A DNA stretch of 64,000 nt from Cinclus cinclus (Eukaryota; Chordata; Aves; Passeriformes; Cinclidae): assembly GCF_963662255.1 (NCBI RefSeq), contig NC_085049.1, forward strand, positions 27,746,142-27,810,141, read 5' to 3'. Both the position numbers and the translations under genes were made by a program. This document shows, piece by piece, positions 45,328 through 58,530 of the stretch (position 1 is the stretch's first letter; every line of letters starts with the position of its first letter). The notes beneath the pieces are model-generated. The model saw only the letters and a program-made list of their open reading frames with translations, did not search any database and was not told where the DNA came from.

Positions 45328-45412
45328 GCTGTTTTCAGCACAAATCCAAAACAAAGTGCCATACTAGCTACTATGGAGAAAACTAACTCAATCCCAGCCA
45401 AAATCAGCAGAA
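45328..45412. mobile_element. Possible avian ERV LTR fragment
   Basis: The stretch TTTTCAGCACAAATCCAAAAC ... CATACTAGCTACTATGGAG ... AACTCAATCCCAGCC resembles a repeat I remember from bird genomes at the end of endogenous-retrovirus LTRs. About 85 bp only. No coding part is present and the family is not certain. Confidence 0.4.
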
Positions 45413-47499
45413 TTTGACTTGTGTTTTTTGTAGCAGCTGAGCTCTTGTGGCAGGCTTGTTCTTCAACAACTTCATTAGATCTTGTTCAAAAAGTCCCTTT
45501 TCATGTTGCACACAATGAAGTGCCAGCCCCATCCCCTTGGTGTCGGCTCAGGATCCTGTAGGCAGCAGTTGCACTCCTGCCTGGGGCTGCTCAGGTGCTC
45601 TGTGCTGCTTTGGCAGCTCTCAGACTCTGACTGCACAACTCTATCTTTAGAGCTGCAGAAACTTCACTACTGCAGTGTCACAACAGAGTGGTACAGCAAG
45701 CCAGGCTTTGAATTTTAATTTTGGTCAAATTATTTCTTAGTTAGGAAAATTTGTCTGAGCTCATGAACCTCGTTTTAGAGGTGTGTTAGCTGTAGAGAGC
45801 TTTTGAAATGTGCTTGCTGCAAAACCTAGCAATGAGGGGGCTATCTGCATTATGGAATTACTTTTGTAATCTTTTGATGTAATTTCCTTAACCTTGTGCT
45901 AGTTTTCACAGGGATATCTTTTGTTACATTCTTCTTAGAAAAGAGAAAAAATATCTAGTTAGTTATTCTAGCTGAATCACAGAAAAAAAATCAGAGACAG
46001 CTGTCACACAGTTCTAGTATCTGAGGAATATCAGCATTATGAGCTGAATGCTATTAGCAGATTTATTAATTGTAATGTGCAGATAATTCACTCTTTATGT
46101 GCTTGCACTACATTTTGATGCAGTTAATATTGAAAAAAGCTTGTATTTTTCAGTTTACATTAAAAATATTGATGACAAAGATTGAGTTAATTTGCTGTTA
46201 CTGTGTCATGTGTCACCTCACACTCCCTGAGGGACAAATTTAAGGCTTCACTTTCTCAACATGCTTTGGGTATGTGGCAAGGTAGATGTTGTCAGCTAGT
46301 ATTGGTTATAGCTGCTGATTCTTGCAAATTTCAAAATCCCTGTAGAATAAACATTTGATGTAAAATTTAAATCAACTTGTAAATGCTGAATTCAACAAAG
46401 AATTTTTCACCTTCATATTTGCAGTAACAAACATACACTCTCTAGTGCAAAACAAATAGCATGTACTGTGCTTTATAAATGTACATCATGAACCCAAATT
46501 ATTTTCATAATCACTGTGGATGCTTTTTACTGCCAGGATTATGACATAATGGCACAAGCTTTTCAAATACCCCTGGTTCCAGCTGCGGCTGCTCACAAAT
46601 AAACTAGACTATTTTGGGCAGTAGCAGAACCAAACTGGTGGGTGAATGTGCTGATGCAGTATGTCTTTGGGAAGCCCTCAGCAGCAGTGAGCCATGGAGC
46701 TCTGGTTGGAAAAAAACCCCATGTGTTTCCTTCTCCGGGGACAGAAGCAGCTGCCCTCCTCCTCTGGGTCTGCATCCTGCTCTGTCCTAAATAGGCTGAT
46801 ATATTTCACTGGCAGCATGACTGCTCAGGATGCAGCATGATTCCCTTAATTGTGACCAAGAACATCTTGGTGATGTTATTCACTGGATGCTGTGCTCTGT
46901 TCTTGTCAGGGATGTCTCTCCAGCATGGATGTGACTGTCTTGAAAGCTCTGTTTCCCAATTGATGACATACCTTTAACAAGAATCAGAACAAGACAGATT
47001 ATCCATTGTCCACAGAGTGTAGGGGAAGTTTCTGTGGCTGCTCTAACCTTGTGGTCATTGCCACCTCAAGGGTCTTAACTGACATTTTCAAATATGGAGA
47101 GGTGAGGGATGCTTTTCTTGGTTGGAAAGAACAGTCACCATTGGAGAAAGCCTGTCCCAGCAATTTCACCTGTTGGGAATGCTGGAAACAAAGTGTTTGT
47201 CAGAGAGGTTGGGAGGATTTTGAAAGCTGTTCAAGGTGCTCTCCTGATTTCACATGCAACTTCTGATCTTTTGGGAAATGTATTTGGATCTTTTAAAACA
47301 CTTAAAGTCTCACTTTCTAACAGCTTCTTGCTATTGTCCTATTAGGCCAGATTCAGCCCTGGAGAAAACAGGAAAATCAGAAGGGAATTAGCTCATTTTA
47401 CATCATGTTGTATCTGCCACATGGAGCTGGAGTCAAGCTGTGGGTGGAAGGAAGAGACATGGGGCAGTGCCCCTACACATTGGTGTCTGCCACAACCCT

Positions 47500-47512
47500 G
47501 GGGGGGGGGGGG
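47500..47512. repeat. G13 homopolymer
   Basis: Thirteen G in a row following CACAACCCT. Length is uncertain in most sequencing data. Confidence 0.9.
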
Positions 47513-48131
47513 CAGTTGGAAGTTTTCTTGCCTGATCCATTATCCTGGAGGAGGAAATGAATTGATGTATGCTAGTCTTGTCACTGGGGAGCTCCTTAGC
47601 TGATTACTGCTAATTTAATTATTGGGGTTTTTGTTAACCCCTTGGTAAATGAAGATAGATCCTGTTTTACATTAACATTCCACGAAGAATGCATAAGCAT
47701 AAAAACCAACAACTTGTAACCGGGGAGTGCCCAAGGGATTAATCTTGTAGTCTGGGGTTTCTTCAGGACACTTGATTTAAACAGACTGCTTGCACAAAAT
47801 ATCGAAGGTGTTTTATTTGGAATTAGTTAAATGGCTAGAGATAAATTTAGAAGTATAGCTCCTTATCCACGCATCAGTTCAATTTTGGAAGTGTGTGTGG
47901 GGGTTGAGTGTTCTTAAAAACAGTCTGGCTGAGGCATTTCTGGTCTATTCAGGCAGAAATTTCTAGTTACAATCTCAGGGGTTCTGGGCATAGACTGATG
48001 TTGCCTCTCTCATAGTGACAAGAGCCTTAAAACATCTGGATAAACCCTTCTCCAGTTCCCAGTGATCTCTTTATGTTGCAGTTGTCTAACTTTTCCTATG
48101 TCATAGATATTATGCAGGAGAACTTCTCCCT

Positions 48132-48154
48132 TTATTATTATTATTATTATTATT
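48132..48154. repeat. (TTA)n microsatellite
   Basis: Between seven and eight perfect TTA units. Ordinary trinucleotide microsatellite, possibly polymorphic. Confidence 0.95.
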
Positions 48155-51100
48155 CAGTACTATCTTTTCATCCTACAAGTATTTTCATATGGTTTCTCAC
48201 AGGGCAGAGAGAGCAGAACCATGCTGATATCTAAGAATATTAACTTGGATTTTTCTCCTCAAAGTTCATGTCACATCGCCCAGATGAGGGGTTTGTTTTT
48301 CCCACTGAACTTATTTAAACTATTCCATGTAGAATGAGGCTGCCTCTCTTCTTGTGTTTCTGCTGTAGCAGCTACTCTTGAGTCCTAAATCCCCTCTAGT
48401 TTGAGGTATGACAGTCATGCCAAGAGTGTTCTTGATGTTTGGTCCTCAGGACCTTTGGTCCACAACAGGAGTGTGTTGTTGTCATTGTTGCTTCAAGCAA
48501 GACCTCAAAGGCACCAACTTTTTCCTTCCTTGTGGCATGATTGCCCAAGTTGAAGTGTAGATAATAAATTATCCCCCTGCTCCAAGGACTACAGCCTTAT
48601 GTTTTCACTCCTGATAGAAAACTGTCTCCTTGCAGTGACCTATGCTTACTGTCTCCCTTGTATCTGTAGCACACACACTTGTGTATATATAAATGGGACT
48701 GAGGGCAAGCTCATGTTGCCTCTAAGTCCCATGTATGCAAGAGGTGAATATAAACATTTGGTTGCTATTAGTGCTGACTATAAACACTGTTTTCTGCCCT
48801 GAGAACTGGGGAACTCAATGTAAGCAGATATTCTGAAAGTTGTGTGGTATCTGTAACTTTCGTCACATGTGTTGATACGCTACACAGTTTTGCTATGCCT
48901 GCTCAAGTTGTTGTGCCTTTAATGGGTGTCTTAAGGTTGACGTAGAAACGCTTTTGATGAGAGCACATCTGAGTTTTACCCTGTGCTCAGACAGGAAGCA
49001 CAAGTGCCTCAGTGTGGAGAGACAGACACTCTCCCTGCTCTTTCCGTGAGTTTCACAACTGTTTCACACAGCTACCTGTGCAGTTGGCACCTTGCTGCAG
49101 TCTGAGAAGAGAGGCCAAGAGCCGAATCAATCAGGAGACTGCTGGTCTCAGTCTGGCAGGTAAGCTCCCTCCTGGTCACAGCTGAGATGAGTTCTTGTTC
49201 ATTTTAACTGTGCTTTGCAAGCTGCCACCCCGGGTGCTCTTTCTGCTGTGTAAATAAACTGGGGACTTCAGTACAGCAGATTTTTCACCCACGCTAAACT
49301 ACACAACAGTTACTTGGCAAAGGTTTTCATCATCATGCTGAACTTCTTGCAAGTATTTTACGCTGCTTGTGTAAGGAGAGGTTACCTGGATTCCACTGGC
49401 TTGAGAAAGGGGCAGTTTTAATAGAGGGAGAGTAGTCTTGGGTAATTTTGCTTGCGATAAAGCCTAGCACCTGAGTTCTGAAGAGGGTTCCTGAGCCTTT
49501 TCTTGAAATGTAAAGAGCAGGCTGGAGCTAAATTTCTATATAATGTTGCAGCTTTAGCCCTCTCATCAGCAGATCTCAGGAGGAGAGAGTGACTTTACAC
49601 AGTGTTTTAATAGCAAGCTGGGAAAGAACTGGTAATGAAACTGCACCACCTGAGTGGCAGGTATGAGGCACCTACCATTTGTGGGCATATTAAAAATGTT
49701 TAGTGAAAAGCATATTTATTTTCCCTCCCTGTTGTTTTTAAAGTCTCATGAAACACAGTTTGTCTGGTGGAAACAGGCAAGGGCATGCCTATGCCATGCA
49801 TATTGGATTTGGCTCATGAGTACTTGGGTGCAGGATTCTGGAATGGCTATACTTTTTAAGGCTTTTAAATTGAGTCAGCAGTACTGGAGAAACTAATTAA
49901 GGAATAAAGGCGTAATGTTATTGGAGGGCACCATCAATCTTTTTACTTGTTTGCAGCTAGAAAGTATCTCATCTGCCTGAAAGTTTTGGGCAGGTGCTCT
50001 GGTTAGTGCTGTTGAAAAAGACATGCTCATGGAATTATTTTAAAAGATGAAATTATGTGCCTCATTCAAGCCTATTCATTATAAACTGTTTCTAGGCCTT
50101 TATAATGGCATGAGAGATCTCTCTGGGTGTTTACCAGTCTTCAAAAACTGACAGCTCACCAAGGAGGGGAGGAGAGCAGCACAGTGTGGTCTTGTGCTGC
50201 TCTGTAATCCCTGCCTCACTCCCTGCCAGCTTGCTGAAGTTGTCTCACAAGAAGGCAGAAAGGCCTTGCATTTTGTCATGATATAGATGAGGGTGTTTGT
50301 TACTGACATGATCTTTGTAGAGAAGGTGCCTCCAGTTTTGACACAGATACTCTTTGAAGGAGGGTACCAGTTTCTGGTGTGTTATCGCTTCCCTTGTAAT
50401 TTCTTCATTATGAATCTTTCTTTCCAGATAGGCTTTATAAAACACAGAACCGTATTCCTTCCTTCTATGTTTCAATGTTTCTTGCTGTGATTTCACAGCC
50501 AAGCCAAGTTTGTTATTGAATGTCAGTATATATGTATTAAAGAGACGAAGCAGGTGAGTGCGGAATGCTGGATGAGCAGGGTGGTAGTTTTGTTTTGAGG
50601 ACTGATAGAAATGAACATCTTCTAAATGAAGGTTGTCAACTGCAGAGAAGGCTGCTAATGCTCAAAAATTCTTACAGAAAAACTTGGGTTCCTAGATGAC
50701 CATACTATTTTTTCTGCTTGTTAAAGTTGTGTGCACCAGAAAGAGTAGTAGGATATCTTCTATTTTTTCTATATACATCTGTTTTGTACAAAAACCCAAG
50801 CAACTCAAACTGATGAAGCTTTGGAATTTGTGAAGTGTAGAAGCCTGGTACCTTTATGTTCATAGGGGAAGTTGAGCCTCAAGGTAAATCAGGTCAAAAA
50901 TTTATGAAAAGCCTTTACAATGTGATGCCTCTCTAAAGATTTGACATGCAAATATAGTTCACAGGAGGGAGGTGTCCCATAGCACAGTTAAGCAGAGCAA
51001 ATCTTTGTTAGCAGCTGAGCACAGAAAGCTGGCACCACTGAATCTGCACAAACTCCAGTGCATTCTTGGCTGAGATGTGTGTGTGGGAAAGTGTTTGCTT

Positions 51101-52239
51101 CAATGACTATTTTTGACCTATTTTGTGAATAAATAGGACTTTTGCCTCTAGAGCTTGCAATCTGGCAACTTCTAGAAGCACTACATTAGCAAGGAGAAGA
51201 AAACAATTATTAATAAATACACTTCAACAGAAAACTTCCCTTGCCTCCGCTTTCTAAATTCCATATTTAAGCTGATTTTGTGTGAAATGTACCTCTAAGA
51301 TTACCTTTTTTAAAACAAACCCTTATTATTCATAAAAAAAAAATCTGATACCAGGGCTTTGTTCCTCAGTTCCACACAGGTTGTTAGCAATGAGATAGGG
51401 AATGAAAGAGCTGTAAAGAGGGAATCTGTAGACAGAAAAGTATCTGTGGGAAGGGCAGCACTGTTCTCTATCTGCTTAGATTTTCTATTTAATTTACTTA
51501 AAATACAGTCCAGCTGCAAAATCATTTAAATCAAACCTTTGTTCTGAAATACAAGGTAGGTGCTTTATACAGGAAGATATGAAGGAAAGTTATCAGAAAT
51601 AGTTATAGCTTATAGTTGCTTTGATGTGCAAGGCAGAATTCAGTTTATTCCTTTTTGTGTTAGTGTAGTAGAACAGAACTTGTTTGCATGAATAAAACAA
51701 GTGGGTAGTATAACATCTTGTATGAGAGAAAGCATGAACTGGAGCTTCTTGTTTAAATGAATCAAGTTATGACTGCTCCAGCTATGAATAATAAGAGTGA
51801 TTGGAGAACATTTTTTCATTAAAAGTACTGACAAAAAAAAAAAAAGAGCTTGTTGGCGTTTCTCAGAAATACTTTTATAATATTCAGGCAAAACTCTGTC
51901 GTGCCTTGCTCTTTTATAATTACAGATTTTCAAAACCTCCCAAACTTCAGATAGATACTGAAAAGTCTTCAGCTTTTTTTCTCCAACAAAAACTTTTCTC
52001 TCCTCAAGGAGAGAGAATGTTTTCCACATGCTTTTGTCAAAAATCTAATAATCTATTTAAAAAGATGTTTCAACAGTTACTTTTTTAATAATTTCTGAGT
52101 AATGTTGAGTTAAAAGGCTCCCTGCTTTAAAACATAATAATTTCTTTTAACATATTTCCAGAAAGCTGTAATAGCATGTATAAACAACCAGATGCTCTAA
52201 AGAGCTGACAGGGACTGCACAGATGTTGTTTCAGATTTA

Positions 52240-52420
52240 TTTTTGTACCTTTTCCTGGGATTTTGTTCTGAGGTGGTCAAGATAAGACAGCACCATCCTG
52301 AATTCAGAATGATGTATTTATTATACGGTGGGGCACAGTGTGGGATCCCCTGAGCAACACAAATTCTATTCATGCCACGTGGGACAGCGCAGTAAAAGCC
52401 CAGTGGAAGTCTCCCCTTGC
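52240..52420 (-). mobile_element. Possible antisense LTR fragment
   Basis: On the minus strand the segment runs from a moderately G+C-rich part into AATAAA (TTTATT at 52317-52322 on +), followed by a short tail. This is the arrangement around an LTR polyadenylation site, and its wording is like bird ERV LTRs I remember. No coding retroviral sequence adjoins it and no LTR ends were identified. Confidence 0.35.
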
Positions 52421-55400
52421 ACCTGGGGCAGCACAAGTGCTTCCCTGAGGCACCCTGTGGCAGCACTGAGGAGATCCCAAACACCGGGAGCTGAGCAAGT
52501 CTGTCCCCTGCTGCCTCCGCCACCTCTCCATGATCCTCCAGTGTTTCTATTTCTGAGTTTAATGGTGAGATTCAGCTTCTCCCTAGCCCTGGGATGGATT
52601 TACCCTTAAGCCTCCTTCTCCAATTAGGCTGTTTCTAGATTGCCATATATCAGGCCTGTCAGAGCCTTTAAATCCCTCTTCTAGGTCACCTTCTTGCCTT
52701 TCCCCAAGGGAGTATAGCAAACCATACCTCCCACTGAGCTTTCCTACACATATGCTAATAAGATGCTATTAGTGCCACCTTCTTCCCCAGAGAGTAGGAT
52801 GGAATAATGATTTTGGGAAATAGGCATTTCTGGCTTTTTCCCTGGCTCTGACTTTCCTCTTCCAGTGTTTTTTACCAGCTCAGTTGCTATTTCTGGGTGT
52901 CTGTAATGCTAAAATTGAAATGATAACACTTCCCTACCTGACAGGCTACAGGCGAGAAGTGGTTGTAAGGATTAGTTACCTAAGGGCTATAGCATGCCAA
53001 ATGTTATTAATAATGCAAAGCAAGAAATGTTCTGAAAGAGAAATGAAATTCTTGCTTTTTGCTTCAAAGGAGAAGTTTACCAGAACACTGTAAAGACCCT
53101 GATTTCTAGTCAGGTAGATTAGCTGATGTTTTAAGGTATTACAGATGTACATGAAATAGTGGGAGAGTGGCAGGCCTTGAAGTGTCTTCCACATCTGCGT
53201 CACTCTGCAGTGTTCAGTGCATTACTGAATGAGAGGAGGTGACTCCTGCCCAAGAGGTTCACCTGCTAAAAAGGTCCTAGGCTGTTTTTTTCATTTGCTC
53301 AGATAATTGCACACATCTTTCATTTTTAAGTGTGTCTCCTAGAAGGGCCAGTAGAAGCCTGAGAGAGGAAAAGACTTCTATTTCTGTGCAGTGTAGGGGT
53401 AAAGCAGAGATTATAGGAGGGAAGGACAGCAAAGGAGCCAGTGACTATGTAGAGTGAGATAGAGGGGAAAGGACAGCGCAAAAAAAGAAAAGGAAGCACA
53501 GATTTGGTAGCACAAGCTAAAAATAATCAGTGAAGGGAGTGAAAATTGGTTGTAAAGGATGGAGTGTCAAAGTGCAGGAGACAGCAAGGAAGAGTGAGTC
53601 AGGGAATAAAGAGGAGAGGAAGAAAATGTGTTTATTATCTCTTTTTATCTGACAGTGCTGAAAGTGGTGTAAAACAGCAATTACCCTGCTTTGTGCAAGT
53701 CTCTGCTTAAAAAGTGGTAAGGAAATGAATATGATTTCTGATGAGAGATAGTCCTCTCTTCTGCCATGGCTTGTGTGCTGGAGCAGTTCCTGCTTCTCTG
53801 CTGGTTCTCTCTCACAGCTGAGCTGCTAGCATGCCCATCATCTCCCTGCTAATATCATGCAATGATTAGAAGCGGTCTTATCCATACCAAAAAGGGCAGT
53901 ACAGTAGGCACTGAAAGTGCTCATAAGAAGCACCTAGGAGAGGGTTCCTTGATTAAGTGCTTCTATTTATTTAAAAAACCCCAAAACCTACATGCTGCAT
54001 ATTACATCTCTGTTTAGGCAACACCCGTCAGCATAAGGGATTGGGTTCATGCCTCTGAGCTACTTCCTTTAGCACTGACACCTGTGGACCTTAGGGGATT
54101 CCTCTGGACAAAATCTCATTTTGCTGTGCTGCATCCCCACTCCCTGTCATGCTCATTAACACTCTGCAAGAGGTACCATGCACTGCCATGTCCCTGTTGG
54201 AGCTGTTGCAACCATCTGTGGTCCTTGTGTTTGCCGCTGCTGAAAGTAGGCAGTGCAGTGCTAGCCACCAGCTTCACTCCTCCCAAAGTCACTGGTGAAT
54301 TGGAAGAGGGCAGCACACAAACTCCAGCCAGGAAATAGCAGGGAAAAAATGGTTTGATAACCTGGCAGGAGTTAGAGTAGGCCTAGAAGCTGCTCTGGGG
54401 TTATTTTATCTCTTTCACCCCAGAAGGCACTTCTAGTGCAACTCCTTTTCTCCCTGGCCCATTCCTTATGATGGGATTAGAAAGGGTTGACTCCTCTGTC
54501 AACCCACTTTCGCACTGGAAAGTCGGTCTAACTCCTTCATTTATCTTCCATCACTCCAGCAAAGCAGTGCAACAGTCTAAACATTCTGAAAGTGGGTCCC
54601 TGTCCCTTCTTTTTCAGTTGGATAGGCTTTGACCTTTGTTGAATGGAGATAGTGGTGTAGTAGAAATACAGTGTTGGCTATAGGGTCCAGCTGCTGATTC
54701 TATAGTTTTATATAATTTTCAAGGATGAGGAATTTTAGCTCATGTTCAGCCCTGAGATAATGGGCGTCAATCACTACCACTTGATAAGATGGACAGATAT
54801 TGTTGCTATCAGATCCACTCATTTTAAACCATGCTGATAACATACCTTGCTGACAACCAGGATACCAGGGAACCAGGATCATAAAAAAGAATTACCTTCT
54901 TAGAAATGAGCTGGAAGGAGAGGCAGTGTGCAGGCTTGATTTTAGTCTCAAGTTCCAGATTTCATCACTGATGCCCGCTGATGTGGCTGTGTGCAATCCA
55001 TGTAACTGCAGCACCTCAGCTGTTTTCTGTAGAATTAGGATAGATGCTGCTTCCCTGATTGATGTTATTACAAGGTACTTATGTGTAAATGAAGGTCCTG
55101 AAAATAATGCAGAAGTGTAGATGAACAAAACTGGGGAAGGATGAGTAGAGTGAAAAGAAGTTTAACCTGAAGCAGAATTTCAGTCTGCTGAGTGAATATA
55201 TATGGGAAAGTCCATAAACTGTAGTTATTTTCTGAGTAGAGCTAGTTGATTAGACATAAATCCCTAGCACTAAATAATATTAAATGTTTATGAAGTTGGC
55301 TCAGTTTAATTTTCTGACATTTGAGTTATCACCAAATAAATATGTGTCTAAAAGCATGCCTTAGGTTCAAACACTGTATCTTAACTCTGTGTTTTGATCT

Positions 55401-58103
55401 AGGCCTGCTTCTGAATAGTAGTGACTGAATTCTGCTGCCAGGTACGTAAGCACGGTACTCCAAAATATTGGTTAGAACTGGAGCTGGAGAGCTAAATTTG
55501 CTTGAAATATTGAAGTATCTAAACAACTTGCTGTAAATTTGCTTAATATATTTTTCATAGTGGCAGACTTGTAAAAATAACATTTAAAAAGTTTGTTTTT
55601 ATTTTGTTGAATAGAAACAGTATTTGGTGATAACATATTATTTTTCTCCTGTGGGAACCAAAGACTGAAGAACTTGAATGTTCTGTTGTTTCAAGGACTG
55701 CACTAACTTCAAGTTAAAGTTGTAGCTGTACTTATGAAATGGGCAGGTGGTGTGATGAGCCTTGTCCTGTGTGCAGGGGGGAGCTCTGTGGTTTCAAAGT
55801 CTGCCAGGACTCAGCAGAGAGCTGCAGTTGTTCAGTGTATTGCAGCAGAGAGAGCCCAGTTATGATCCTGCGAGAGACAAACACAGTCCATCAAGTACAG
55901 GCAGCACATGAAGCATGATAGGGGGAAGCATCCTCTGTGAAAGCTTTCAGTGGTACACCAAGAAGAGATCCAAGTTTTGCTGCTTTCATGTTTCACTGCA
56001 GGATCTGCCATCTTCCTAAAACTTCCCTGGAAAAATCTAGCTGTGAATATAAAGGTAGAAGCAAGTGCTTAACCATAGGCAGTCCTATGTGAGCATGATC
56101 TGAGTATAATCTATGACCAGCATCCAAATACTCTTGATACTGTTATTTTAGGCATGATTGTTTCAGGATATAATTGCATCAACTCTTGCAAGCAGAGATT
56201 ATGTTTTTAGGAAGAGGTCATGCGTCTCCCTTGGGGGAGGGGTTTGTGTGCCTGACTGCATCTTGGTGTTTCTGTCTGCTGCTCTAACATAAACCTGTGT
56301 TGTTCCATCAGAGTTCTCACTGCTCTTCTACTGTCACAGGTATTTCAGGAAGTCTGATGAACACACAGATAGTAATACCTATGTATGGACAAAGGAGAAA
56401 CCAAATTGCAATTACATTGGCATTTAAGGTTTTGGAAGAGCAGGGAAATAGAACTGTGTTTATCAACTGTTCAATGGAGAAAAAAACAAAAGCGGCGGCA
56501 GCACTGGTTTGTTGTTTTTTTTTTTTTATTCCCCACAAGTAACAAGGTCATGAAAGAACAAAAGTAAGAGTTAGTTTAATCCCAGTGGTAAACTGCTATC
56601 ATATTCTTCAATCTGATTTCTTACCTGGATGAATGTAATGAGCAGTAGTGGTAAAAAGGCAACACTTGAGACTGAATTTTGGATTATGGCTGGACAGCCA
56701 GAGAGAAAAGCTCTAAAGAGCAGCTTTGTGGCCCCTAGTGAAATTCTGGGGCTTGGATGGAACGGGAACTTTGAAACACCTGTATAAATGACTGTGAAAG
56801 AGCTAATAAGTGGAGCCAGATTTTTTGCATGAAAACTAAGATTTCACTTTGCTTTTTGCTTTATCTTAATATTTTCTGATATTTGTCAACTTTCTTGAGG
56901 GATATAAATAACATTCTCATCCTTTGCCATTAAGCCATGAAGGATATGTAGGACAGAGACACATTATATGACTGTCACTTAAAATGTTTTTCCATAATTC
57001 TTTGTTTCCAATAGGTCTAAAATTAACATGGCTTTAATACCTTATTTGAAACACCTGCACAGTGTTGGATAATGTCTCCTCTGCCCTGGGAATTAGTTTG
57101 CTTTTTTGTTGTTGTTTTTCAGTTAGCAGATGCTCCCTCTGCTTGTTTTGGAGCTGGAAAAGATAACACAACACAGGACCTACATAAACAGAGAAAATTA
57201 CTCTTTCAACATTTCTTGGCAGCAGTTGTAGATTAGATGCACATGAATGTCCCCTCACAGATGTAGAGGTGATATTAAACTGAGAAGTCATGTGATACCA
57301 ATTAAATACATATGTCAGCTGGCTTCTGTTCAGTGATTTATTTTTTCTGAGGGTACTCTGCATCTTAAAGTTAAATACTGACACTAAATAAAAAATAATC
57401 AGCTTGGCAGAGTAATGCTTCCTCTTCTACCACATTTTTTTTTTCTCTCAGGTAGTTAACATGGCATAGAATGGTCATCATTTTGTGCTTGATCCTTTGG
57501 ACAAAATGATAGGATGTTGTGAAAGTCAGGTAACTTGCAGTCATGTAGAGTTTGAGATGGGAGTTGTGTGTGCGAAGTCACCCTCTTTTTCCTGTGGGAA
57601 AAATTCTCTCCTACAGCTTTCAGAAGGTCTGAGATAAGACTTAAGATATTTTTAGATATGAGAGCTATTCTTGTGTCTTTTTTAAATTTTCTTTTCCCCC
57701 TGGTTTTAACGGCTCCCTCTGAGACTTCTGTGGTTGGGGTGGTTGTAACCAAGGCACCTGGTGCTTGTGCAGAAAAAATGAGTAACATGGTCCTAGCAGC
57801 ATTTTAGAAAGCTCTTTGTATTGTCCTAAAAAGACCTTTTTTATCATGGAGCACATAGAGAACATACAGTAGTATGAAGGTTTTGGAAATAGGCTATGAA
57901 GTCTACTTCATATGGAACAGAGACACTGCAGTTTGTGATGTTGTCACTTGAAGTCCTGTGATGTGCACGTCTCTATCTGTAGTGTGCTGTTTCCTGCCAC
58001 TTTTCCTTCCTCTCTGCCATCGCCTCACTGCTGCCAGACCAAACCTTGGGGGCCTGTGCAGTCACCTGGATCAGGGAGATGATTCCCCTTCATAAGGACC
58101 CAC

Positions 58104-58118
58104 GGGGGGGGGCGGGGG
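58104..58118. repeat. G9-C-G5 run
   Basis: Nine G, one C, five G. Low-complexity G tract that may form a G-quadruplex or reflect assembly noise. Confidence 0.9.
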
Positions 58119-58490
58119 AAACAAACTTTATTTTTCTTCTGAATCAGTTTCCCAGCCCAGATTATTGGAGGGGCCCACAGCCCATGTGATGTGCAGTGGA
58201 GCAGTTGTGTGAGAGCAGGGGAAGTGGCTTTGCTGTGTCAAGGCAGGGCTGCTTGCACACGTGGGTCTCTGAATTGGTGTTGCTTTGCCATCTCTGCACA
58301 CAGTTTTTCACTGGGATATCTAATCAGATGAACAAGGGAAAAGGCATGAAGACCCATACCTGAATGTGACAGTTTTAAATTAAATAAAATATTGACCCCA
58401 AATAATGGAACCACTTTCAGTAAAGGATTACAGCCACTTACTCCCCCTGAACTAAGACATTTACTTTCATGCCTATGAGCCAGTAGGGGA

Positions 58491-58530
58491 CAAAAAAAAA
58501 CCAAAAACAAAACAAACAAAAAAACCCCCC
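58491..58530. repeat. A-rich (CAAAA)n-like low-complexity tract
   Basis: A nine-A run, then CCAAAAACAAAACAAACAAA-type units, ending in six C. Not recognised as the tail of a retrotransposon. Confidence 0.9.

Larger units (their letters stand above)
43925..52239. other. Intronic stretch with G13 and (TTA)n tracts
   Basis: No gene recognised. It contains a possible LTR scrap at 45328, a G13 run and a TTA microsatellite, listed separately, and an exon-like segment at 49101-49159 discussed under findings. Confidence 0.6.

Noticed and set aside
49101..49159. Segment reading LRR in one frame, considered as the next TMEM178B exon
   Set aside because: The phase is wrong after the donor at 26233, the peptide after LRR does not match the family, and no membrane helix follows.
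54485..54512. 8-bp inverted repeat GGGTTGAC...GTCAACCC
   Set aside because: Short arms of this size are expected many times by chance in 64 kb.
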